Under the pieces are notes generated by a model. The model searched no databases. It was not told the origin of the DNA and was given only the letters and a program-made list of their open reading frames with translations. Shown here in pieces: positions 52,208-60,335 of a stretch of 64,000 bases of DNA. The stretch comes from Halosimplex aquaticum (lineage in GTDB: Archaea > Halobacteriota > Halobacteria > Halobacteriales > Haloarculaceae), in contig NZ_CP118158.1 in NCBI RefSeq assembly GCF_028747785.1, positions 4,092,001 through 4,156,000 on the forward strand, written 5' to 3'. Both the position numbers and the translations under genes were made by a program. Within the stretch, counting starts at the first letter, position 1. Every line of letters starts with the position of its first letter.

Positions 52208-53554
52208 ATGTCTACGACGGTGGGAGAGACGGCGCTGGTGCTCCTCGTGGGGGCGCTGGCGGTGACTGCGGGATGTCAGGGCGTGTTGACGACGGACGGG
52301 ACGCCGACGGCGGAACCTCGGGCGACTGCCGCGGCGACGCCGACGGACGCTTCGGGGCCGTCGCCCACTCCCGAGGCGACGGTCACGGCGTCACCGACCG
52401 CGACCCCGACGCCGACCGGGACCGACTTTCTGAACGCACACGCGACACGGCTCCGCGCGGCCGGGAACGTGACGGTCAACACGACCACCGTGCGGACCGT
52501 CAGCGGCGGGAGCCGAACGAACGAACTGACCCAGACCCGAGAGGCGAGAATCGACTTCGAGAGCGGTCGCGCGTACACGGAGTTCGAACCGCTCCTCGGG
52601 AGCCCGAAGGAGCGATACCGGAACGAGAGCGGCGCGACGTTCAGCCGCACCGGAACCAGCGACTACTTCGGCCCCGAGCGCAGCCACTCCCTCAATACGA
52701 CGCGCCTCGTCTCCATCAGTTCCGTCGACACGGACGCGCTCGAACGGCGGGGTGCGGGAACTGTCGACGGCGCCAGCGGAACCGTCTACACGGTCGACTC
52801 CTACGCCGCGTTCGGGGGGTCTAACAGCGATCTCGACCCCGAGAACGTCACCGCGTTCGACCTGACCTACGTCGTCGCCGACGCGGGATACGTGAAATAC
52901 ATGCGGCTGAACCTCACCGTCGAAGCCGGGGAGAAGCGGGTCACCATGTCTGCTCGGCGGCGCTTCACCGAGGTCGGGTCCACGACCGTTCCGACGCCCG
53001 ACTGGCTGAGCGAGGCGAAGGCCGTCGCCGCCAGGCCCGACCCCGACGACGTGGTGACGCGCACCTACAACGCGACGGGCGAGGACGGCCGCGTGGAGAT
53101 GGACGTGACCGCGACGCACGGCGAACTCGACGGGTACGCCACCGTCGGGCCGGAGGTCAACTCCAATCCGATGTTCCGGAACGAGTTCCTGAATCGCTAT
53201 CGCGTCGGCGAGGTCGCGCGGTATTACTTCCTGCTCGACACCGTCGAGTCGGTCACGATCCGGGTCCACTACGACGACGCCGCCGTCGACGACGGAAACG
53301 AGTCGACCCTCCGGTTCGTCACGTTGAACCGGACGTCGCAGACGTTCGAACCGATCGACTCGACGGTCGACACCGAGAACGACACGGTTTCGGCGACGTT
53401 CACGAGCGAGGCGGCGCTCGACCGGCACCAGGGGAAGACCTTCCTCGCGTTGCGGTGGCCCCAGTACGTCTCGGGGCTGCGCGAGCGGTTCGACCAGAAC
53501 GACTCCGGCCCGAACTCGCTGGCCGGTCCGGGACGCGAAACCGGCGGAGTTTAG
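52208..53554 (+). CDS. Lipoprotein of unknown function
   Basis: 448 residues from ATG 52208. The signal peptide [16 protein letters not shown] has a lipobox (A-V-T-A-G-C) with the lipidated Cys at residue 23, followed by a Thr/Pro/Ala-rich stalk to about residue 75. The rest is a two-part extracellular beta-domain with N-glycosylation sequons and [11 protein letters not shown], resembling haloarchaeal outer-surface lipoproteins (DUF7537-like) but not assigned to a known fold. Probably anchored in the membrane facing outside. Confidence 0.78.
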   Translation: MSTTVGETALVLLVGALAVTAGCQGVLTTDGTPTAEPRATAAATPTDASGPSPTPEATVTASPTATPTPTGTDFLNAHATRLRAAGNVTVNTTTVRTVSGGSRTNELTQTREARIDFESGRAYTEFEPLLGSPKERYRNESGATFSRTGTSDYFGPERSHSLNTTRLVSISSVDTDALERRGAGTVDGASGTVYTVDSYAAFGGSNSDLDPENVTAFDLTYVVADAGYVKYMRLNLTVEAGEKRVTMSARRRFTEVGSTTVPTPDWLSEAKAVAARPDPDDVVTRTYNATGEDGRVEMDVTATHGELDGYATVGPEVNSNPMFRNEFLNRYRVGEVARYYFLLDTVESVTIRVHYDDAAVDDGNESTLRFVTLNRTSQTFEPIDSTVDTENDTVSATFTSEAALDRHQGKTFLALRWPQYVSGLRERFDQNDSGPNSLAGPGRETGGV

Positions 53555-53578
53555 GCGCCGCCGCCACTCCGGCCGGAC

Positions 53579-54205
53579 GTGAAGAACGTCACGGCCCGAC
53601 AGTCGAACCCCTTCGGCTTCTCGCCGCCGTGTGAACCGTTCGTCGCCGGCTACGGTGACGCGAACGCCGACTTCCACGTCGTCGGCGACCACCCCGGCGT
53701 CCACGGCGGGGCCGAATCGGGCTACCCGTTCACGGAGTTCGACGCGAGCGAGCGACTGCAGCGCGCCCTCGCCGAGGGCGGCCTGCTCGCCGAGACGGGC
53801 GAACCGCCCGTCGTCGAGAAGACCTTCTTCTCGTACCTCTACCCCTGCGTGCCGGAGGGCGTCCCGAGCGAACGGGACTACGCCGACCTGGAGAACATCT
53901 TCGACTCGGAGATCCGCGCGATCACGGCCCACGTCCTCCTGCCGGTCGGCGAGCGAGCGACCCGCCACGTCTTCGCGAACATGAGCGCCCGTCCCCCCGA
54001 CGAAGTGGACCTGGAGTCCCAGCACGCCACCGAGATCCCCGGCAGCGGCTGGCTCATCGTCCCCGTCAAGGACCCCGCCGAGTGGTCCGACGCCGACGAG
54101 GAGGCGCTGGTCGAGTCGCTCGTCGAACTGCGCCAGCGCGACTACGTCCGCCGGGCGGACCTGGGTCGATTTCTGCCGGACGACGACCCGTACATGGTGC
54201 GATAG
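53579..54205 (+). CDS. Uracil-DNA glycosylase superfamily protein
   Basis: 208 residues from GTG 53579, 25 bases after the lipoprotein gene. FHVVGDHPGVHGGAESGYPFTEF is the motif-1 region of the UDG superfamily (position of GEAPG), KTFFSYLYPCVP covers the substrate-binding loop, and AHVLLPVGERATRHVF fits the following strand and helix. The catalytic Asp or His pattern of classical UDGs is not evident, so it may be an uncharacterised branch rather than an active uracil-excising enzyme. Confidence 0.75.
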   Translation: MKNVTARQSNPFGFSPPCEPFVAGYGDANADFHVVGDHPGVHGGAESGYPFTEFDASERLQRALAEGGLLAETGEPPVVEKTFFSYLYPCVPEGVPSERDYADLENIFDSEIRAITAHVLLPVGERATRHVFANMSARPPDEVDLESQHATEIPGSGWLIVPVKDPAEWSDADEEALVESLVELRQRDYVRRADLGRFLPDDDPYMVR

Positions 54206-54242
54206 CGGGGCGTCCGACGACGCCGCCAGCGGACCCGCTCGG

Positions 54243-55601
54243 TCAGAACGGCGCGAAGAAGGCGGCGTCCTCGGCGAAGAAGAGCGTCTGGAACCCGAGA
54301 TAGAGCGTCACGATGATCCCGAAGAAGACGACTGTCCGGAGCGTCCAGAGCCAGACCGTCGCGAGCGTCCCCGAGTCCGAGGTCCCCTCGCGCAGTTCCG
54401 CGACCGCGTTCCACCCGAGGACCCAGCCGACGAACACGACGACAAGCAGCACGGACAGCGGCAGCAGGAGGTTGTACGCCAGCGCGTCGAACCAGACGAA
54501 CCAGGCGGACGGCCCGCCGGGATCGCCCGTGTCCAGCGTCGACGGGAGGCCGAGCAGGAACAGGACGACGCCCGAGACGGCGGAGAGCGTCGGTCGGGAG
54601 ACGTTGAAGTTGTCGGTCGCGTAGGAGACGGCGACTTCGAGGAGGCTGATCGCGGACGACAGCGCCGCCAGCGCCACGACGCCGAAGAAGACGACGCCGA
54701 GGATCCGGCCGGCCGGGAGGTTCGCGAACGCCGAGGCGACCGCGTCGAACAGCGCCGCCGGTCCGCCGGTGGCGGGGTCGATCCCCTCCGCGAAGAGGAT
54801 GGGGAACACGACCAGCCCGGCGAGCACGCCGATGAGCGTGTTCGAGACGACGATGACGCCCCCGTCGACGGGGAGGCTGTCGTCCTCGCCGACGTAGGAG
54901 GCGTAGGTGATCATGATCCCCATCCCCAGCGAGAGCGTGAAGAACGCCTGGCCGACGGCTTCGGGGACGACCGATCCGGCGTTGGACAGAAGCGAGTCGA
55001 CGTCAGGAGAGAGGAAATAGCGGATCCCTTCGGCAGCGCCGCCGAGCGTGAACGCCCACGCCGCCAGCGCGACCATGAGGATGACGATAGAGGGAACCAT
55101 GACCTTCGTCGCCTTCTCGATGCCGTTCTCGATGCCGAGCGCAACGATGCCGACCGAGATGGCGAGGAAGACCGCCTGCGCGGCGATGGCTTCTGGGCCT
55201 GAGGCGACCGCGTTGAAGTATCCGCCGGGGTCGCCGAAGTACGCGCCCGTCGCGCTCCCGAGGAGGTATCGGAGGACCCATCCGCCGACGACGTTGTAGT
55301 ACGAGAGGATCCAGAACCCGGTAAACAGGGCGACCGCGCCGATGACTCGCCAGCCCCGCCCGCCCAGGTTTTCGAAGGCACCGACGACGTTGCGGTGGGT
55401 CCGCCGCCCGACGACGAACTCCGCGAGCAGCGCCGGGAAGCCGATGAGCGTGACGGCTATCAGGTAGAAGACGACGAACGCGGCGCCGCCGTTCGCGGCC
55501 GTTTTGAAGGGGAACTGCCAGAGGTTCCCCAGGCCGACTGCGCTTCCGATCGCGGCGACGAGGAATCCGACTCTCGTCGCCCACGTCTCTCGTTCGACCA
55601 T
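54243..55601 (-). CDS. Sodium-dependent transporter, neurotransmitter:sodium symporter (SNF) family
   Basis: 452 residues with eleven to twelve membrane helices. The family signature is at the N-terminus: WATRVGFLVAAIGSAVGLGNLWQFPFKTAANGGAAFVVFYLIA, the unwound TM1 with its Na+ and substrate site (G-N-x-W-x-F-P). FFTLSLGMGIMITYASYVGEDDSLP in TM6-7 and LAALSSAISLLEVAVSYATDN in TM8 complete the LeuT-type core. Likely imports an amino acid with sodium. Start ATG 55601 at MVERETWATR is the usual N-terminus. Confidence 0.93.
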   Translation of the reverse strand: MVERETWATRVGFLVAAIGSAVGLGNLWQFPFKTAANGGAAFVVFYLIAVTLIGFPALLAEFVVGRRTHRNVVGAFENLGGRGWRVIGAVALFTGFWILSYYNVVGGWVLRYLLGSATGAYFGDPGGYFNAVASGPEAIAAQAVFLAISVGIVALGIENGIEKATKVMVPSIVILMVALAAWAFTLGGAAEGIRYFLSPDVDSLLSNAGSVVPEAVGQAFFTLSLGMGIMITYASYVGEDDSLPVDGGVIVVSNTLIGVLAGLVVFPILFAEGIDPATGGPAALFDAVASAFANLPAGRILGVVFFGVVALAALSSAISLLEVAVSYATDNFNVSRPTLSAVSGVVLFLLGLPSTLDTGDPGGPSAWFVWFDALAYNLLLPLSVLLVVVFVGWVLGWNAVAELREGTSDSGTLATVWLWTLRTVVFFGIIVTLYLGFQTLFFAEDAAFFAPF

Positions 55602-55683
55602 CTCTATCGATGCTCCGCGGCTGTCGTTCAAAATAGCTACGACCCCAGACGCTATGTCGTTCCACGGCGACAGGTGAAACGCT

Positions 55684-56316
55684 ATGCCCTCCCTGCTGGA
55701 ACGACTGCTCGGCGACGGCGACACCGAGGAAGGCGTCGACCTGCAACGGCGCGAAGACGACGCGCACGAGGCGCTGCGCAACCGTATCACGCCCGAGACG
55801 TACGGCATCGACGACTGCGCGGTGACCGGCGTCGCCGTCGTCAACGAGGGGCCCGACGAGGAGCCGATCACGGTCCCGATCGCCCGCTTCTCGCTGGGCG
55901 AGGACGTGGAGTCGCCCGACTACGATCTCGTCTGGGAACTGGCGACCGAAGCGATCCGGGCGATGGTCCCGGCCTTCGACGACGTGTTCGTCCGTCACTA
56001 CGACGTGCAGTTCACGTTCGACGGGGACGAACTGTTCGAAGCCGAGGAGTGCCGGCGCATCGCGGTCACGCCGGCGCTGGCAGACCGACTCGTCACCGAG
56101 ACGGGGTTCGACGCCGCGGCGTTCAAGTCGGCGATGCTGGAGGCCGACGACATCGACGACCACATCGCACCCGTGGCCTGGGGCGAGTGCGTCGATTACA
56201 GCCGGAACAACGACGCGGCGGTGGTGACCGGCGCGGCGGCGGCCGCCGCCGGCGCGAGCGCCGCCGGTGCGAGTTGCGCGGGCGCCGGTGCCGCCGGCGG
56301 TGCGGGCGGCTGTTGA
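55684..56316 (+). CDS. Conserved haloarchaeal protein with Ala/Gly/Cys-rich tail
   Basis: 210 residues. The globular part (1-175) is acidic with DDCAVTGVAVVNEGPDEEPITVPIARFSLG and VFVRHYDVQFTFDGDELFEAEECRRI. The final 35 residues are AVVTGAAAAAAGASAAGASCAGAGAAGGAGGC, a flexible tail with cysteines at intervals. Not recognised; seen style of haloarchaeal unknowns. It is divergent from the transporter. Confidence 0.72.
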   Translation: MPSLLERLLGDGDTEEGVDLQRREDDAHEALRNRITPETYGIDDCAVTGVAVVNEGPDEEPITVPIARFSLGEDVESPDYDLVWELATEAIRAMVPAFDDVFVRHYDVQFTFDGDELFEAEECRRIAVTPALADRLVTETGFDAAAFKSAMLEADDIDDHIAPVAWGECVDYSRNNDAAVVTGAAAAAAGASAAGASCAGAGAAGGAGGC

Positions 56317-56342
56317 GCGGCAGTTTCCTGCGTGTCCATCGG

Positions 56343-56378
56343 AGCGCTACGCTTCGCGGTAGCGCTACGCTTCGCCGT
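56343..56378. repeat. 18-bp tandem direct repeat (two copies) over the SDR stop codon
   Basis: AGCGCTACGCTTCGCGGT and AGCGCTACGCTTCGCCGT, one mismatch apart. The right copy holds the last codons and stop of the minus-strand SDR gene; the left copy lies just beyond it and repeats the same codons and stop. Confidence 0.8.
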
Positions 56379-57084
56379 AGACGGGGACGGCAGCGCCGCT
56401 CGTGACGCTCGCGGCGTCCGAGCAGAGGTACATAATGGTCTCGGCGATCTCCGACGGATCGACCCACTTGTCGTGGTCGGAATCCGGCATCATCTCGCGG
56501 TTCGCCGGCGTGTCGATGACGCTCGGCATGACCGCGTTGGCGCGTACCTCGCCGAGGTTCTCCTCGGCGATGGTCTCGGTGAGGATGCGCACGCCGGCTT
56601 TCGACGCGCGGTAGATCCCGTCGCCCTCGCCGCCTTCGAGGCTGGCGCGCGCTGAGACGCTGACGATGGCGCCCTGCCCGGTGGCCTCGGACTCGCGGAG
56701 GTGCGGGATGGCGTGCTTCGAGGCGAGGAACATCGTCTTCAGGTTCACGTTCATCAGGAAGTCGAACGTGTCGGCCTCGGTCTCGTCGATCGGCGTCCCG
56801 CCGCGCCACGTGCCTGCGACGTTGACCAGTGCGTCCAGCCCGCCGTGGTCGTCGACGACCGCCTCGACTGTCTCGGCCACGTCGTCTTCGTCGGTGAAGT
56901 CGCCCCGGTAGAAGTCGGCGCGGTCGGTGTCGAGTTCGAAGTTCTCGCTGTCGGGGTCGACCACGTCGGCGCCGCAGACGGTCGCCCCCGCGTCGGCGAA
57001 CACCTCGCAGACCGAGCTGCCGAGCGTCCCCCCGGCGCCGGTCACGAGCACCACGCTGTCTCCGAAGTCGAAGTCGGCTGACAT
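56365..57084 (-). CDS. Short-chain dehydrogenase/reductase
   Basis: 239 residues. The Rossmann motif TGAGGTLGSSV (TGxxxGxG), NVAGTW (NAG), the catalytic Ser near IVSVSARAS and the YxxxK pair IYRASKAGV identify a classical SDR. VCGADVVDPDSENFE with Asp after the second strand suggests NAD(H). Start ATG 57084 at MSADFDFGDSVVL. No operon partners. Substrate unknown. Confidence 0.92.
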   Translation of the reverse strand: MSADFDFGDSVVLVTGAGGTLGSSVCEVFADAGATVCGADVVDPDSENFELDTDRADFYRGDFTDEDDVAETVEAVVDDHGGLDALVNVAGTWRGGTPIDETEADTFDFLMNVNLKTMFLASKHAIPHLRESEATGQGAIVSVSARASLEGGEGDGIYRASKAGVRILTETIAEENLGEVRANAVMPSVIDTPANREMMPDSDHDKWVDPSEIAETIMYLCSDAASVTSGAAVPVYGEA

Positions 57085-57215
57085 GGTTGTGGATTCGGGT
57101 CGGCGGCGGTTAAAGGTGGTCGCGGCCGAGGTGCGTGTTCGATACGAGTGAGTCGCGATTCGAGCGCAGTGGCGCCGCTGTCGGCTTTCAGTCCCTCACT
57201 CTCCCACCGGAGAAG

Positions 57216-57225
57216 GCTTATTACT
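57216..57225 (+). promoter_or_regulatory. TATA-like element of the small membrane-protein gene at 57246
   Basis: GCTTATTACT about 26 bases before ATG 57246; a second AT-rich run, TAGTATATAC, lies at 57228-57237 but is too close to the start to act as the box. Confidence 0.5.
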
Positions 57226-57245
57226 GTTAGTATATACGAACGAAT

Positions 57246-57539
57246 ATGGACGGCGACGGCGACGGTGGCGGAATGGACAGTATGAACGGTACTAACATGG
57301 GAAATGCGAACGTCGAGGCCATGCAGAACGCGAACGACGAGTCGTCGGCTTCTACCCTGGAGTCAATGGGATACGTAGATAGCGGAACCAGTGTCGAACA
57401 GTCCTCTGGGGACTCCACGCGCCCTTGGAAACATATCCTTCAAACAGCCCTCATCCTCACACTGACAGCAATCATCGTCGGTGCTACCGGGTACTATCTT
57501 CTATCGTTTGTACTGAGTTTCCTCGGGATAACGCTGTAG
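57246..57539 (+). CDS. Small Asn/Met-rich membrane protein
   Basis: 97 residues. The N-terminal 60 are polar, with Met/Asn/Gly-rich MDGDGDGGGMDSMNGTNMG, and one C-terminal helical pair (ILQTALILTLTAIIVGATGYYLLSFVLSFLGITL) anchors it. G+C is lower than in neighbouring genes, with A/T-ending codons. No homologue recognised. Such tail-anchored short proteins are common accessory genes. Confidence 0.65.
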   Translation: MDGDGDGGGMDSMNGTNMGNANVEAMQNANDESSASTLESMGYVDSGTSVEQSSGDSTRPWKHILQTALILTLTAIIVGATGYYLLSFVLSFLGITL

Positions 57540-57601
57540 AGTCCAGCCACACCGTTCTCGTCGTGCCAACCACTATCGGTCCTGCGCCCGAACGAGTATC
57601 C

Positions 57602-58255
57602 GTGAACTGCATCGCCCATCGCGGCTTCTGCGGCGTCAATCCCGAGAACACCGTCCCCGCGGTCGAGGACGCGGCGGCGCGCGCGGACGCCGTCGAGGTG
57701 GACGTGCGCATCTGTGGCTCCGGCGACCTCGTCGTCTGCCACGACGAGACCGTCGACCGGACGACCGACGGGAGCGGCCCCGTGTCCGCCCACACTGCCG
57801 AGGAACTCGCGGACCTGTCGGTTCAGGGATCCGACGCCGGGGTGCCGACCGTCGAGGAAGTCGTCGCGGCGATTCCCGACGGCGTGACCCTCCACGCCGA
57901 ACTGAAAGAGCGCGGGACCGGCGAGGGCGTCGAGCGGATCGTCGACGACGCGGCCTGCGAGACCGTCGTCTCGTCGTTCGATCCCGAGGCGGTCTCCGAG
58001 GTCGAGGAACTCCCCACAGCGCTGGCCGTCTGGGAGGGCGACGGCGCCGTCGAGCGGGCGGCGGAACTGGGCTGTTCGTTCCTGCACGTGAACCTCGACG
58101 CGTGTACGTCCGATCTGGTCGAGCGAGCGCACGACGCAGGCCTCGACGTAAATGGCTGGACGGTCAGGGGATCCGGCGAGACCGAGGCGCTTCGCGATGC
58201 CGGCGTCGACGGCGTGATGACGGACTTTCCGGAGTACTGCCCGTCCGGGGATTGA
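57602..58255 (+). CDS. Glycerophosphodiester phosphodiesterase
   Basis: 217 residues from GTG 57602. IAHRGFCGVNPENTVPAVEDAAARADAVEVDVRICGSGDLVVCHDETVDRTTDGSG is the full GDPD signature, with HRG, the E-N-T, the E-x-D metal ligands and the H-D-E catalytic His. VTLHAELKERG carries another metal-site Glu. A late region GWTVRGSGETEALRDAGVDGVMTDFPEY closes the TIM barrel. It hydrolyses glycerophosphodiesters to glycerol phosphate and an alcohol; cytoplasmic, as no signal peptide is present. Confidence 0.95.
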   Translation: MNCIAHRGFCGVNPENTVPAVEDAAARADAVEVDVRICGSGDLVVCHDETVDRTTDGSGPVSAHTAEELADLSVQGSDAGVPTVEEVVAAIPDGVTLHAELKERGTGEGVERIVDDAACETVVSSFDPEAVSEVEELPTALAVWEGDGAVERAAELGCSFLHVNLDACTSDLVERAHDAGLDVNGWTVRGSGETEALRDAGVDGVMTDFPEYCPSGD

Positions 58256-58527
58256 TCTGCCTCTGGAGTTTCGGTCGTTCTCCGGGCGGCGGTCGTCGCC
58301 GCCGAGCGGGCTCAGCAGGTGCGGGAGTCAGTCCGACCCGTGCTCAGGGTCGGCGACGACGGCGCGCACGGGGTTGCGCCCGCGACGGGGTGGTCGGGTC
58401 TCCGCGCGGCCGCCGGGACGCTTATCCCGTCGCCGCCGTACGTCCGTGATATGTCCGGTCAGATACGCGCTCGGCGGCGTCGGTCGGTCCGGCGGGTCGC
58501 GCGCGCAGGTCTCCGACGGTGGTGCCG

Positions 58528-60156
58528 ATGCTGACGAAGGCCATCGAGTCCGTAAAGGTCTTCGCAGACAACAAACCCTCGCTCGCGGACCTCGCGCGCG
58601 GCCGTCGCCGCCGGTTCGACGACGTCGAGTGCGTCCTGCCCTCCCGCGTCGTCGCCGACGAACCGCTGTCGGCGACGGTGTCGGTCTGGGACGAGTACCT
58701 CCGCTTGCTCCCGGAGTACGACGGCGCGTTCACGATCGAGAGCACCGACCCCGACGCGATCCACCCCGACCGGCTCGACTTCGACCTCACCGACGAGGCC
58801 GTCGCCGAACAGGAGGGGATAGCCTTCGAGACGCCTGGCGTGCAGTACCTCGTCCTCACCGACGAGGAGGGGCGCCGCTTCGTCAGCAATCCCGTGCAGG
58901 TGTTCGAGTCCGAGCCCGAGTACCGCCTGTACTGGGGCGACATCCACATGCACTCGCAGTTCTCCGACGGCGCGGGGTCGATGAGCAAGGGCTTCGAGTT
59001 CGGCCGCGACGTGATGGACCTCGACGTCGTCGCCTACACCGACCACGACACGATGGGGTTTTTCATCCCGCCGAAGCTCCAGCGCCGCCGGATGCACAAC
59101 CGGTACTTCGAGGACATGAAGACCGTCACGAACCACTTCCACGACCCCGGCGAGTTCGTGACGCTGTTCGGCTACGAGTGGACGAAACAGCCGAACATGG
59201 GCGGCCACATCAACGTCTACTTCGACGGGGTCGACGACGCCGAGCTGTTCGACTCGCTCGACACCGACACGAACCGCTACGAGAAGCTCTTCCGCCGGTT
59301 GCAGGCGTGGCGCGAGGAGGGCGACGGCGACGTCCTCGCCATCCCGCACCACCCCGCCGAGGCGATGTACCCATTCGACTTCTCGAACGTGGACTACGAC
59401 GACGACATCGCGCCGCTCGTGGAGGTGTACTCCCAGTGGGGGTCCAGCGAGATGCCGCGCGACGAGGGCAACCCGAAGCCCGTCCAGATGGGCCAGGGCG
59501 AGATGGGCGACCCCGGCCACTACGTGCAGGACGCCCACGAACTCGGCTACCGCGTCGGCATGATGGGCTCGTCTGACTTCCACGCGCCTCGTCCCGGCCG
59601 GTCGCACATCCACCTGCCGCCCCATCTCCCCTCACTCGCGGACGTCTGGGAGGACGGCGTCGGCTGGGGCCACATCTGGCGCATCTGGGAGGAGGGGAGC
59701 TACCCCGGCGGGCTGACGGGCTTCTACGCGTCGGACCTCTCCCGCGAGAGCGTCTTCGAGAGCCTGCGCTCGCGGCGGGTCTACGCGACCAGCCAGCCCA
59801 ACCGGACCGTCGTCGAGTTCTCGGTCGACGGGGTCGCCGTCGGCGAGAACGACAGCACCGTCACGGCCGACGGCGACCGCACCGTCGAGTGGCTGGTCGC
59901 CGGCACGGCGCCGGTCGAGCGCGTCACCGTCGTCAAGAACAACGAGGACTGGCACGTCGTCGAGGGCACCGCCGACGAGTCTGCGGGTCTAGACGCCTTC
60001 ACGCAGACGGGCGAGGTCGTCGATGACGAACCGGTCGCCGGGATGGCGTGGGACGATCAGCGCGGCAGCGACGCGGACGTCTACTACCTGCGGGTCGAGC
60101 AGGCCGACGGCGGGATGGCCTGGGCGGGCCCGGTCTGGGCCGAACCCGAGGCCTGA
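58528..60156 (+). CDS. DUF3604/PHP-domain phosphoesterase-like protein
   Basis: 542 residues from ATG 58528. YRLYWGDIHMHSQFSDGAGSM is the PHP-type metal site (H-x-H), VVAYTDHDTMGFF provides the next pair, HHPAEA and GSSDFHAPRPG the later ones; ASDLSRESVFESLRSRRVYATS is the DUF3604 signature. The N-terminal 130 residues are a separate beta-domain and the C-terminal 90 another. DUF3604 enzymes are thought to be metal-dependent hydrolases; substrate unknown. Confidence 0.9.
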   Translation: MLTKAIESVKVFADNKPSLADLARGRRRRFDDVECVLPSRVVADEPLSATVSVWDEYLRLLPEYDGAFTIESTDPDAIHPDRLDFDLTDEAVAEQEGIAFETPGVQYLVLTDEEGRRFVSNPVQVFESEPEYRLYWGDIHMHSQFSDGAGSMSKGFEFGRDVMDLDVVAYTDHDTMGFFIPPKLQRRRMHNRYFEDMKTVTNHFHDPGEFVTLFGYEWTKQPNMGGHINVYFDGVDDAELFDSLDTDTNRYEKLFRRLQAWREEGDGDVLAIPHHPAEAMYPFDFSNVDYDDDIAPLVEVYSQWGSSEMPRDEGNPKPVQMGQGEMGDPGHYVQDAHELGYRVGMMGSSDFHAPRPGRSHIHLPPHLPSLADVWEDGVGWGHIWRIWEEGSYPGGLTGFYASDLSRESVFESLRSRRVYATSQPNRTVVEFSVDGVAVGENDSTVTADGDRTVEWLVAGTAPVERVTVVKNNEDWHVVEGTADESAGLDAFTQTGEVVDDEPVAGMAWDDQRGSDADVYYLRVEQADGGMAWAGPVWAEPEA

Positions 60157-60159
60157 GGC

Positions 60160-60243
60160 GGGGACTGAGTCTCTCCGCGGGGGGTGGGACTTCTCCACGA
60201 CGGGGTGAGACTTCTCCGCGACGGGATGGTACTTCTCCGCGCC
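60160..60243. repeat. Four degenerate 21-bp tandem repeats
   Basis: Four units, period exactly 21 bases, marked by ACTTCTCC (or AGTCTCTCC in the first) at 60168, 60189, 60210 and 60231. They lie in the short gap between the DUF3604 gene and the htr/sop pair. No transcript-related function is evident. Confidence 0.8.
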
Positions 60244-60303
60244 GAGGCTAACGGAACGCGCGGCCGGTGTCGCGGCTATCAGCCCTGAGAATCGCGCACG
60301 AAC

Positions 60304-60309
60304 GCTTTA
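60304..60309 (+). promoter_or_regulatory. TATA-like element of the htr/sop operon
   Basis: CTTTAC, about 29 bases before ATG 60336, the only AT-rich site before the gene; a leaderless transcript is inferred. Confidence 0.5.
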
Positions 60310-60335
60310 CAGGGAGTATTCCTCTGTACCGGACG

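Noticed and set aside
50539..52824. 761-codon plus-strand frame opposite pccB
   Set aside because: Shadow of the carboxyltransferase gene; runs on into the lipoprotein gene in the wrong phase.
60160..60243. Repeats considered as a CRISPR array
   Set aside because: The units are head-to-tail with no spacers between them and only 21 bases long; no cas genes are present.
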